A DNA stretch of 8,242 nucleotides, from NCBI GenBank assembly GCA_947466555.1, contig CANIFK010000201.1, forward strand, positions 1 to 8,242. Direction: 5' to 3'. The position numbers and the translations under genes are program-made. Numbering within the stretch: the first letter of the stretch is position 1; each line of letters begins with the position of its first letter. Under the pieces are notes generated by a model that worked only from the letters and a program-made list of their open reading frames with translations, ran no database searches and was not told where the DNA came from. Positions 1 through 5,414 of the stretch are shown one piece after another. This DNA is from Acidobacteriota bacterium. GTDB lineage: Bacteria; Acidobacteriota; Terriglobia; Bryobacterales; Bryobacteraceae.

Positions 1-299
1 ATATTCTGGCCGAGGTGGGCGCGCGCAAGGGCGACCGGTTGTTGATCGGCTTTGCGGCCGAGACGAACGATATGGTGGCCGAGGCGCGACGGAAGATGCA
101 GACGAAGAAGGCCGATATGGTGGTGGGCAATTTCGTCAACGTCGCCGGCACCGGGTTTGAGTCGGATTTGAATGAAGTGACGCTGGTGATGTCGACCGGG
201 GAGACGGTTCCGGTGGCGCGGGCGACGAAGCGCGAGATCGCGCATACCATTTTTGATCACGCCCTGCGTTTGCGACTGGCCCTGCACGCGTCACAATAA
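1..299 (+). CDS. coaBC: CoaBC (phosphopantothenoylcysteine synthetase/decarboxylase), C-terminal part only
   Basis: This is the 3' end of the bifunctional enzyme that joins cysteine to 4'-phosphopantothenate (CoaB, CTP-dependent) and decarboxylates the product (CoaC) in coenzyme A synthesis in the cytosol. The frame is open from base 3 and stops with TAA at 297-299, so about 98 residues are visible and the 5' end lies outside the window. The visible part carries CoaB hallmarks: ILAEVGARKGD leading into LLIGFAAET, then KADMVVGNFVN in the usual V-x-N position, GTGFESDLNEVTL (family GxGFxSDxNxVTL), and a closing KREIAHTIFDH helix (family KxExAxxIxD). All of the CoaC flavodoxin-like half is missing. 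A GTG at 15 could be mistaken for a start, but the homology runs through it. The next gene begins 7 nt after the stop, so co-transcription is likely. The identification is firm; the truncation is only the window edge. Confidence 0.93.
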   Translation, partial: ILAEVGARKGDRLLIGFAAETNDMVAEARRKMQTKKADMVVGNFVNVAGTGFESDLNEVTLVMSTGETVPVARATKREIAHTIFDHALRLRLALHASQ

Positions 300-306
300 C
301 AAGAGC

Positions 307-1242
307 ATGAGCCCCGAAGAGATCCGGCGCATCCTTGAGTTCTACCAGGACCTTGGCATCAAGTCCATCTACCGCCGTGGCAGCCAGTTGGTGGCCGCGG
401 CGCCCGTGGAGGCCGAGCCGGAGCCGTCGCTGAGCTTCGACCAGTTGCCGCCGATGCCGCCTCGGACGCCCAAGCCTCAACCGCCGCCGGCGCAGCGCCC
501 CGCACCGCCGCCGTTTGATGATGCGCCTTTGACGTTCGACGATCTGCCGCCGATGCCTTCGAAGGCGGCCCGCATTCCACCGCCCCCGGCGCGACCCGCA
601 TTCGCCCCAGCACCTGTACCCCTCATGGCCCAACCTCCCAAGATCGACCTTATCCCGCTCGCCCCCGAGAACGACTCGTTGGACCAGATCCGCACCGACA
701 TCGGCGACTGCAAACGCTGCCGCCTTTGCGAGGGGCGCAACAAGATCGTCTTTGGCTCCGGCAACGAGCGGTCGCCGCTCGTCTTCGTCGGCGAAGGCCC
801 TGGCGCCGATGAGGACGCAAGCGGTCTACCCTTTGTTGGCCGCGCCGGCCAGTTGCTGACGCAGATGATCGATGGCACCGCGTCGAAAGAAGGCATCGCC
901 ATCACTCGCGCCGACGTCTTCATCTGCAACGTCGTCAAATGCCGTCCGCCGGAAAACCGCGCCCCGCAACCGGACGAGATGGAGATCTGCGGCCAGTTCC
1001 TGTTCCGCCAGCTGTCGGCGATCAAACCGAAGGCCATCTGCGCGCTGGGGTCGACCGCGGCGAAGGCCGTGCTGGGCACAAAGGAGGGCGTGACGAAGCT
1101 CCGCGGAAATTGGCACAAGTGGGGCGACGTTCCGGTGATGGTGACCTATCATCCGTCGTATCTGCTCCGCCCGTACAACCAGAACGCCAAGCGGGAAGCC
1201 TGGGAAGACCTGAAGAAGGTGTTGCACTTTGTCTATGACTGA
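307..1242 (+). CDS. udg: Family-4 uracil-DNA glycosylase (4Fe-4S) with long Pro-rich N-terminal linker
   Basis: The enzyme excises uracil from DNA to start base-excision repair. The product is 311 aa, about 100 more than a minimal family-4 enzyme. Residues 1-27 form a predicted helix (EEIRRILEFYQDLGIKSIY); about 28-120 are a Pro/Ala-rich, probably disordered linker; about 123-311 are the catalytic domain. Four likely iron-sulfur ligands are visible: C135 and C138 (CKRC), C212 (VVKCRP) and C228, with 15 residues between the last pair; C141 is an extra nearby cysteine. Motif 1 is GEGPGADED followed by PFVGRAGQ (about 162-182), and motif 2 is HPSYLLR (282-288), both diagnostic of family 4. The ATG at 307 was chosen because the N-terminal helix starts there; an in-frame TTG at 253 would overlap coaBC and adds non-homologous sequence. 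No strong ribosome-binding site is seen. The gene sits 7 nt after coaBC and overlaps tmk by 8 nt. Confidence 0.93.
   Translation: MSPEEIRRILEFYQDLGIKSIYRRGSQLVAAAPVEAEPEPSLSFDQLPPMPPRTPKPQPPPAQRPAPPPFDDAPLTFDDLPPMPSKAARIPPPPARPAFAPAPVPLMAQPPKIDLIPLAPENDSLDQIRTDIGDCKRCRLCEGRNKIVFGSGNERSPLVFVGEGPGADEDASGLPFVGRAGQLLTQMIDGTASKEGIAITRADVFICNVVKCRPPENRAPQPDEMEICGQFLFRQLSAIKPKAICALGSTAAKAVLGTKEGVTKLRGNWHKWGDVPVMVTYHPSYLLRPYNQNAKREAWEDLKKVLHFVYD
436..558 (+). repeat. Duplicated FDxLPPMP motif in the glycosylase linker
   Basis: Two copies of the peptide FD[Q/D]LPPMP lie at residues 44-51 and 77-84 of the uracil-DNA glycosylase, 33 residues apart (bases 436-459 and 535-558). Each is preceded by a hydrophobic-Ser/Thr pair (LS and LT). 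The first 23 bases of the copies match at 20 positions. A looser PPFDDAPL lies between them at about residue 68-75. The surrounding linker is otherwise low-complexity Pro/Ala, so two near-identical acidic-hydrophobic motifs stand out. They could be docking peptides for a partner protein or simply an internal duplication. The sequence shows the repeat; the function is unknown. Confidence 0.7.
1213..1219 (+). promoter_or_regulatory. Ribosome-binding site for tmk, inside udg
   Basis: AAGAAGG lies inside the last codons of udg. The spacer is 15 nt to the ATG at 1235 but 9 nt to an in-frame TTG at 1229, which would add two residues. Spacing alone therefore favours the TTG, while codon preference and the family N-terminus fit the ATG. 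The site decides between two starts six bases apart. Confidence 0.45.
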
Positions 1243-1930
1243 CACGCTTCGCCCGGGGCTATTTCTGTCGTTCGAGGGCATGGACGGCAGCGGGAAGACC
1301 ACGCAGATGCGGCTGCTGATTGAGCGGCTCCGCGCTGAAGGCTACGACGTGCTGGAAACCGCTGAGCCGGGCGGCACGCCTATCGGCCGGCAGATCCGCC
1401 GGATCTTGCTCGACAGCGCCAATCAGGAATTGTCCAGCCGGGCGGAATTGCTGCTGTACTTCGCCTGCCGGGCCCAGAATGTCGATGAGTGGATCCGGCC
1501 GGCGCTCACGGCTGGCCGCGTTGTCGTCTCGGACCGCTATACGGACTCGACGGTTGCCTACCAAGGTGCCGGCCGGGGGCTGCCCATGGACGTGATTTGC
1601 GGTCTGCATCAGTTCGCCTGTGGCCCCACGGCGCCGGACTTGACGATCTATCTGGATATCGACCGCGCCATCGGCCTCGCCCGCGCCCACGCCCGCAACG
1701 CCGAACACGCCGCGGCGGGCCAGACCGACGAGACCCGCATCGATAACGAGGCGGCTGAGTTCCACGACCGGGTTTACGACGCCTATGCCGGTCTCGCTGC
1801 CGATGAGCCGGGCCGGATCCGCCGCATCGACGCCGCGCAGTCCATCGAACAGGTGCACGCCGATATCTGGGCCGCCGTCGAAACCCACATCGCCGCCCAC
1901 TCGCTCAGCAAAGGGCCTCGCCATGTTTGA
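1235..1930 (+). CDS. tmk: Thymidylate kinase (dTMP kinase)
   Basis: The enzyme phosphorylates dTMP to dTDP with ATP, the step shared by de novo and salvage dTTP synthesis. The product is 231 aa, slightly longer than the usual 205-215. The N-terminus reads GLFLSFEGMDGSGKTTQ, with the P-loop at residues 15-22. EPGGT (44-48) and SDRYTDST (99-106, with the DRY motif) are the classic dTMP-binding and catalytic segments, followed by AYQG. The LID region (about 140-180) contains a family-like TRIDNEAAEFHDRVYDAY after an Ala/His-rich stretch that may account for a few extra residues. The ATG at 1235 overlaps the udg stop by 8 nt (ATGACTGA), and holB begins 8 nt before the tmk stop. The tmk-holB pair is a common bacterial arrangement. 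The pairing with udg is functionally coherent, since one makes dTTP precursor and the other removes misincorporated uracil; that link is inference. Confidence 0.96.
   Translation: MTDTLRPGLFLSFEGMDGSGKTTQMRLLIERLRAEGYDVLETAEPGGTPIGRQIRRILLDSANQELSSRAELLLYFACRAQNVDEWIRPALTAGRVVVSDRYTDSTVAYQGAGRGLPMDVICGLHQFACGPTAPDLTIYLDIDRAIGLARAHARNAEHAAAGQTDETRIDNEAAEFHDRVYDAYAGLAADEPGRIRRIDAAQSIEQVHADIWAAVETHIAAHSLSKGPRHV
1910..1915 (+). promoter_or_regulatory. Ribosome-binding site for holB, inside tmk
   Basis: AAAGGG lies 7 nt before the holB ATG at 1923, within the last codons of tmk. It supports this ATG over upstream in-frame starts and suggests translational coupling through the 8-nt overlap. Confidence 0.6.
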
Positions 1931-2948
1931 GAACTTCTACGGCAACACCACTGCGGCGGCGGTTCTGGAAGAGATGATTGGCGGCAGCCGGATTCCGCAG
2001 ACGATTTTATTGTCGGGGCCGGAAGGGATTGGGAAGGCCACCCTGGCACGCCGTTTTGGCGCCCGTCTCCTCGGCCACCCGGAAAGTATCGAGAAGGACG
2101 ACCTCAGCCTCCCGCACAACATCGAACGTCTCGCGGAACGGGAAAAGATGCCCGCCGACAAGCGCGGCGACGATCCGCTGATGTTCCAGTCCCACTCGGA
2201 TTTCATCACCTTCTGCCCAGAAGGCCCGCTACGCCAAATCTCCATCCAGCAGATGCGCGCTCTCAAGGATCGCGCCCAGTACGCCCCGCTCAGGGGCCGG
2301 CACCGCATATTCCTGATCGATCAGATCGACCGCGCGAACGAGCAGGCAGCCAACTCACTGCTGAAGATCCTCGAAGAGCCCCCGCCCTACCTGATCATCG
2401 TCTGCACCGCTACCAACCCGTACGACCTGCTGCCGACGATCCGTTCCCGCTCGGTGCCGCTGTACCTGTCCCGGCTCACGGCCGGCGAGATGCAGGACTT
2501 CGCCACCCTCAAGAATCTCGACCAGGCCAAGCGCCGTATCGCGCTCGCCGCCGGCAGCCCCGGCGCGGCGCTGTCGATCGACCTCGCCGCCTACGACAAG
2601 CGCCGCGCCGCCATGCTCGCCCTCCTGGGCGCCGCGGCCGGCGTCCTGCCCTGGGCCGACTGGGCGAAACAGTCCGAAGCGCTCGCCTCCGCCCGCAGCG
2701 AAAAACTGGAAAACTACCTGAAGGTTCTCTATTTGCTATTGGAAGATCTCCTCTGGATTCGGTACAACCCTGGCGCACCCCTGAAAAATTTTGATATACA
2801 AAGGGAACTCGAAGGACTATCGCGCGTCATTGAATTTGAATGGATTCGCAAGGCCGTCCGGAAAACAGACGAACTTCTCGATCTCCTGCGTCGTAACATC
2901 CAACGAGGCATCGCCTTGGACGCTTGGGTTGTGGAACTTCGCCGGTAA
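1923..2948 (+). CDS. holB: DNA polymerase III delta' subunit (clamp loader)
   Basis: The delta' subunit is the rigid member of the clamp loader that helps open and load the beta sliding clamp. The product is 341 aa. The N-terminal AAA+ domain shows a Walker A-like GPEGIGKAT (32-40) in which Ala replaces the Ser/Thr after the lysine, as expected for a delta' that does not hydrolyse ATP. A Walker B/DExx-like FLIDQIDRANEQAANSLLKILEEPP stretch follows and is strongly typical of HolB. The sensor/arginine-finger segment reads PTIRSRSVPL, with SRS where SRC is usual. The four-cysteine zinc module of E. coli delta' is absent; that region (about 52-95) is a charged insert. The C-terminal part is helical (LYLLLEDLLW and following). 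DnaX is the main alternative, but the degenerate Walker A and the tmk context favour HolB. The last ~240 bases look more AT-rich than the rest of the gene. Confidence 0.92.
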   Translation: MFENFYGNTTAAAVLEEMIGGSRIPQTILLSGPEGIGKATLARRFGARLLGHPESIEKDDLSLPHNIERLAEREKMPADKRGDDPLMFQSHSDFITFCPEGPLRQISIQQMRALKDRAQYAPLRGRHRIFLIDQIDRANEQAANSLLKILEEPPPYLIIVCTATNPYDLLPTIRSRSVPLYLSRLTAGEMQDFATLKNLDQAKRRIALAAGSPGAALSIDLAAYDKRRAAMLALLGAAAGVLPWADWAKQSEALASARSEKLENYLKVLYLLLEDLLWIRYNPGAPLKNFDIQRELEGLSRVIEFEWIRKAVRKTDELLDLLRRNIQRGIALDAWVVELRR

Positions 2949-2989
2949 CTCACACGGCTTGCCCCCCCGGAGTCGGTATGGTTCAATAA

Positions 2990-3001
2990 CGTTAGTTAAC
3001 G
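2990..3001 (+). repeat. Perfect 12-bp inverted repeat CGTTA-GT-TAACG
   Basis: CGTTA (2990-2994) and TAACG (2997-3001) are perfect reverse complements separated by GT, about 140 nt upstream of hfq. The spacer is too short for a stable RNA hairpin, so a dimeric protein binding site is the likelier role if it has one. It could be chance in an AT-rich stretch. Confidence 0.3.
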
Positions 3002-3083
3002 ATTCACGAATCCCCTTCAAGCGCTTCGGAAATTCATAAACGTAAACTAATTCGCTCCCGAAGTTGCTGGCAGGATCGCCCTT

Positions 3084-3101
3084 CCGGATGTAACATTCCG
3101 G
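3084..3101 (+). promoter_or_regulatory. Small hairpin upstream of hfq, followed by a T-rich stretch
   Basis: CCGGA (3084-3088) pairs with TCCGG (3097-3101), and TGT can pair with ACA inside if one T is bulged. CTTATTTTA follows directly. It could be a weak terminator for the holB transcript or a structure in the hfq leader about 40 nt before the ATG. The stem is short and the T-run is interrupted, so the terminator reading is tentative. Confidence 0.3.
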
Positions 3102-3139
3102 CTTATTTTACGCCCATCTCTTAACTCTTGAAAGACAAC

Positions 3140-3391
3140 ATGCCTGTATCCCGCCCCCCCGTTGCCAACAAAAAACCCGTCCCGCCAGACCAGACAAACG
3201 CAGAAAACTTCTATTACATGAAGCAGATGCAGGCGAAGACGCCGATGGTGATCGCTCTCACCGACGGCGAAGTGATTCAAGGCGTGATCGAGTGGTACGA
3301 CAGGACGTGTCTGAAGGTGAATCGCGAAGGCGCACCCAACCTGCTGTTGTTCAAAGCCAACATCAAGTACATGTACAAAGTGGGCGACTAG
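3140..3391 (+). CDS. hfq: RNA chaperone Hfq, divergent Sm-like protein
   Basis: Hfq is a hexameric Sm-fold protein that pairs small RNAs with mRNAs. The 83-aa product has a basic, Pro-rich N-terminal tail (1-18), a helix (about 22-32), an Sm1 region TPMVIALTDGEVIQGVIEWYD (34-54; the conserved Gly43, Gln47, Gly48 and Asp54 are visible) and an Sm2 strand LLLFKANIKYMYKVGD (68-83). E. coli Hfq has YKHA in Sm2; here it is FKAN, so Lys is kept but the proximal-face His is lost. The RRER rim patch is replaced by KQMQAK. The acidic C-terminal tail of enteric Hfq is absent. The ATG at 3140 has only a weak GAAAG upstream; an in-frame TTG at 3128 would add four residues. The gene is monocistronic, with its stop 7 nt from the convergent thioesterase stop. 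Membership of the Sm/Hfq superfamily is firm; Hfq function in sRNA pairing is inferred. Confidence 0.85.
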   Translation: MPVSRPPVANKKPVPPDQTNAENFYYMKQMQAKTPMVIALTDGEVIQGVIEWYDRTCLKVNREGAPNLLLFKANIKYMYKVGD

Positions 3392-3398
3392 CCTTCCG

Positions 3399-3893
3399 CT
3401 ACTCCTGATTTGTAGTTCGCGCTTTCATATCCAAGCGATGCCGGCGACGTTCCCCGGCATCTTCAAATCGGCGTAATTCTTCCTGTGACTCAGGAATTGC
3501 GGGCGCAATCGGAACTTTGTTACCTGCTTTGTCGATAGCGACAAACGTCAGGTAGGCCGACGAGGTGTGTTTCACCTCCCGGGACCGCAGGTCTTCTACA
3601 AACACCTTCACGCCGACCTCCATCGAGGTTCGAAATACCCGGTTCACCTGCGATCGCAGGATCACAAGCTGGCCAATATGGATGGGATGGAGGAAGGTCA
3701 TGTAGTCGACCGAGGCGGTGACCACCGGTCCCCTCGCATGCCGCACCGCGGCCAGCGACCCGGCGAGATCCACCAGTGACATCACCTTGCCGCCAAACAG
3801 CGTCCCCAGCGTGTTCGCGTCATTCGGCAGCGCGAACTCCGACATCTCCGATATCGAGTCTCGAACGGGCCGTCCCTGCAGTTCTTCCGACAT
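3399..3893 (-). CDS. Acyl-CoA thioesterase (hotdog fold, YciA/BACH type)
   Basis: Proteins of this family hydrolyse acyl-CoA thioesters to free acid and CoA in the cytosol. The product is 164 aa from the ATG at 3893. Residues 24-45 read NDANTLGTLFGGKVMSLVDLAG, the family signature in which Asn27 and Asp42 are likely active-site residues and GG sits at the helix start. TASVDYMTFLHPIHIGQLV, FRTSMEVGVKVF and KHTSSAYLTFVAID are the later strands of the fold. The C-terminal ~35 residues are charged, Arg-rich and not part of the core domain. An alternative in-frame ATG at 3926 would add 11 residues (MVTGAGTLKED) and leave only 6 nt to the divergent TPR start; neither start has a well-spaced ribosome-binding site. 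The shorter start was chosen because it leaves room for regulatory sequence. The substrate chain length cannot be told from sequence. Confidence 0.9.
   Translation of the reverse strand: MSEELQGRPVRDSISEMSEFALPNDANTLGTLFGGKVMSLVDLAGSLAAVRHARGPVVTASVDYMTFLHPIHIGQLVILRSQVNRVFRTSMEVGVKVFVEDLRSREVKHTSSAYLTFVAIDKAGNKVPIAPAIPESQEELRRFEDAGERRRHRLDMKARTTNQE
3437..3461 (+). repeat. 8-bp-stem inverted repeat between convergent hfq and thioesterase
   Basis: GATGCCGG (3437-3444) and CCGGCATC (3454-3461) are perfect complements around a 9-nt loop. The repeat lies 46 nt past the hfq stop and inside the 3' coding end of the thioesterase on the other strand. It could fold in the hfq transcript's 3' end, but no U-run follows (TTCAAATCGG), so it is not a classic intrinsic terminator. 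It may simply reflect codon constraint. Confidence 0.35.
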
Positions 3894-3932
3894 ATCTTCT
3901 TTGAGTGTACCCGCGCCAGTTACCATGGAGCT

Positions 3933-4244
3933 ATGAGTGCACGCGCCAACGCCCTGCGAGCCCTGCTCGAACAGGATCCCAAAAACTCCTTTGCCCGCTA
4001 CGGACTGGCCCTCGATCATGCCAACAACGGAGATCTCGAATCCGCCGTTACCGAATTCAAGGCCGTAATCGCCAACGACGCCAACTACTGCGCGGCCTAT
4101 TTTCACGGCGGACAGACGCTTGAGAAACTCGGCAAACTCGCCGACGCCGCCGAACTCTATCGCGCCGGGATCGAAGCCACCAAGCGCACCGGGGATGCCC
4201 ACACGCGCTCCGAGCTCGAAGGCGCCCTCAGCATGATCGCCTGA
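3933..4244 (+). CDS. Small tetratricopeptide-repeat protein
   Basis: The product is 103 aa with no signal peptide or membrane segment, so probably cytosolic. It contains about two and a half TPR units: ALRALLEQDPKNSFARYGLALDHANNGDLESAVTEFKAVIANDANYCA spans roughly residues 7-54, and a second unit (YFHGGQTLEKLGKLADAAELYRAGIEA) spans about 55-81, followed by a capping helix. The spacing of small and aromatic residues (G-A at TPR positions 8 and 20, and P/N at the turns) fits the family. TPR proteins are protein-binding scaffolds; the partner cannot be read from sequence. GGAG lies only 2 nt before the ATG, a tight spacing. The gene diverges from the thioesterase, with start codons 6 or 39 nt apart depending on the thioesterase start. 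Its stop abuts the stop of the convergent chemotaxis gene. Confidence 0.85.
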   Translation: MSARANALRALLEQDPKNSFARYGLALDHANNGDLESAVTEFKAVIANDANYCAAYFHGGQTLEKLGKLADAAELYRAGIEATKRTGDAHTRSELEGALSMIA

Positions 4245-5414
4245 TCACTTCGCCATCGTCGCCAGCACCATTTCCAAAGCTCGATGGAGTTCCGCGGCAT
4301 GCTCTCCCATTTGAGCGGAAGCGTCTAACAGTTCAGAAGCGGTTTCCGTGGTCTTCTTGGCGGAACTGCTTACCAGCTCGATACTCTCCGAAACACCCCG
4401 CGTCTCCTTCGCTGTCGAATGGATGCTGCTGTTGATCTCCGCTGTCGCCGTACGCTGTTCATTCATGCCGGCGGAAATCGCCGCCGAGATCGCAGCCAGC
4501 CGCTGAATCGTCTCGCAGATCGTCTGAATGGCCTCGCCCGCCTCTTCGGCGGTCCGCTGAATTGCACTGATCTCGGCGCCGATTTCTTCCGTGGATTGCC
4601 CGGTCTTCCGCGCCAGCGACTTCACCTCCGACGCGACAACCGCGAACCCCTTCCCTGCCCCGCCCGACCTCGCCGCCTCGATCGCCGCGTTGAGGGCCAG
4701 CAGGTTCGTCTGCTCGGCGATTTGGGAAATCAGTTTCACCACCCGGCCCACACGCCGCGAGGCGTCCATCAACGCCGACATCACTTCCTTGGTGTGCCCG
4801 GCGTACTGCTCCGCCTTCCGCGTGACCTGGGCCGAATCGCTCGTTTGCACCTCCACTTGCCGGATAGCAGCCGCCAGTTGCTCGGTTGCCGACGCCACGA
4901 CTTCCACATTCGTCGACATATGCGCTGCCGCGCCCCGCACCGCGTCGCTTCGCTCTGACGCCGCCTCGGCGCCATACGCCAGATCGCTCGCCATCGTCCG
5001 AATCCGGTCGGCCGACCGCCCCACTTCCTCGGCCACCTTGCGCAAACTCCCCTCCACCTGACCGGCCGCACGCAGTCGAGACGCCTCCATCTCCGCCAGC
5101 GATTTCGCCTGGTCCCCCATCCTCTTCACGCCCGCATTGATGATCTTGGCCGCGTGCTGAAAACGCCCCCGCATCCCGCGTACAAGCATCTTCCGGAAGT
5201 ACTTCCCGTTACTGGCATGCTCCAACGCCGCCTCGGACTCCCGCACATAGGAATCCACCATATCCAACAAATGGTTGATGGACACCACCAACCGGCGCAT
5301 CTGCGGGTCCGGCTGATCGTTCCGCAACCGCGGCTCCAAGTCGCCCTGTGCCGCGCACTCACACATCCGGACAACGTCTTCCAGCGTCACCTCGGCGACC
5401 TGCAGATTACGCAT
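4245..5414 (-). CDS. Soluble methyl-accepting chemotaxis signalling protein (second half of a split Aer-like receptor)
   Basis: The protein relays a sensory signal to the CheA/CheW kinase complex. The 389-aa product has no transmembrane segment. Residues 1-50 resemble a linker; about 50-95 form a module found after PAS domains in some cytoplasmic receptors (DMVDSYVRESEAAL, then KYFRKMLVRGMRGRF). Residues about 105-389 form the long coiled-coil MCP domain, with the hairpin tip at about 233-269 (IAEQTNLLALNAAIEAAR and then GFAVVASEVKSLARKT). At the tip the usual GE-x-GRG reads GGAGKG, so the conserved Glu is Gly. No C-terminal NWETF-like CheR tether is present. The ATG at 5414 has an excellent Shine-Dalgarno (GGAGGT, 5-nt spacer) inside the upstream PAS gene, which overlaps it by 8 nt. 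The receptor likely works with that PAS protein. The stop directly abuts the TPR stop. Confidence 0.92.
   Translation of the reverse strand: MRNLQVAEVTLEDVVRMCECAAQGDLEPRLRNDQPDPQMRRLVVSINHLLDMVDSYVRESEAALEHASNGKYFRKMLVRGMRGRFQHAAKIINAGVKRMGDQAKSLAEMEASRLRAAGQVEGSLRKVAEEVGRSADRIRTMASDLAYGAEAASERSDAVRGAAAHMSTNVEVVASATEQLAAAIRQVEVQTSDSAQVTRKAEQYAGHTKEVMSALMDASRRVGRVVKLISQIAEQTNLLALNAAIEAARSGGAGKGFAVVASEVKSLARKTGQSTEEIGAEISAIQRTAEEAGEAIQTICETIQRLAAISAAISAGMNEQRTATAEINSSIHSTAKETRGVSESIELVSSSAKKTTETASELLDASAQMGEHAAELHRALEMVLATMAK

Larger units (their letters stand above)
2949..3139 (+). other. Non-coding gap between holB and hfq
   Basis: This is the longest gap in the window (191 nt) and visibly more AT-rich than the flanking genes. 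It should hold the end of the coaBC-udg-tmk-holB transcript and the hfq promoter and leader. It contains a run of seven C (about 2962-2968), two inverted repeats listed separately, and the palindrome AAGCGCTT (3019-3026). I see no open frame with recognisable coding character, no convincing -35/-10 pair and no classic GC-stem plus U-run terminator. The best -10-like strings are TAAACT (3043-3048) and TAACAT (3091-3096), neither with a good -35 at 16-18 nt. Confidence 0.6.

Noticed and set aside
253..306. Upstream TTG start for udg
   Set aside because: It would overlap coaBC by 47 nt and add 18 residues with no family resemblance; the ATG at 307 begins directly at the conserved N-terminal helix.
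477..1118. 213-codon open frame antisense to udg
   Set aside because: The + strand carries the full set of family-4 glycosylase motifs; the antisense product is low-complexity Gly/Arg/Ser with no motif.
3068..3082. Possible sigma-54 promoter (TGGCAGG) upstream of hfq
   Set aside because: The -24-like GG is present, but the required GC 10 nt downstream is replaced by CT, so the spacing rule fails.
3437..3461. Intrinsic terminator for hfq
   Set aside because: The 8-bp stem is good, but no U-run follows on the + strand, and the repeat lies within the coding end of the thioesterase.
4419..5061. Two + strand open frames (179 and 156 codons) antisense to the MCP gene
   Set aside because: They mirror the MCP coiled coil in other frames, are rich in Arg/Leu/Ala, and have no ribosome-binding site or domain.
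5407..5414. PAS/MCP overlap as a sequencing frameshift in a single fused gene
   Set aside because: A near-perfect Shine-Dalgarno at the right distance from the MCP ATG and a clean stop in the PAS frame make a real two-gene arrangement more likely. It is kept as a testable alternative in the finding.
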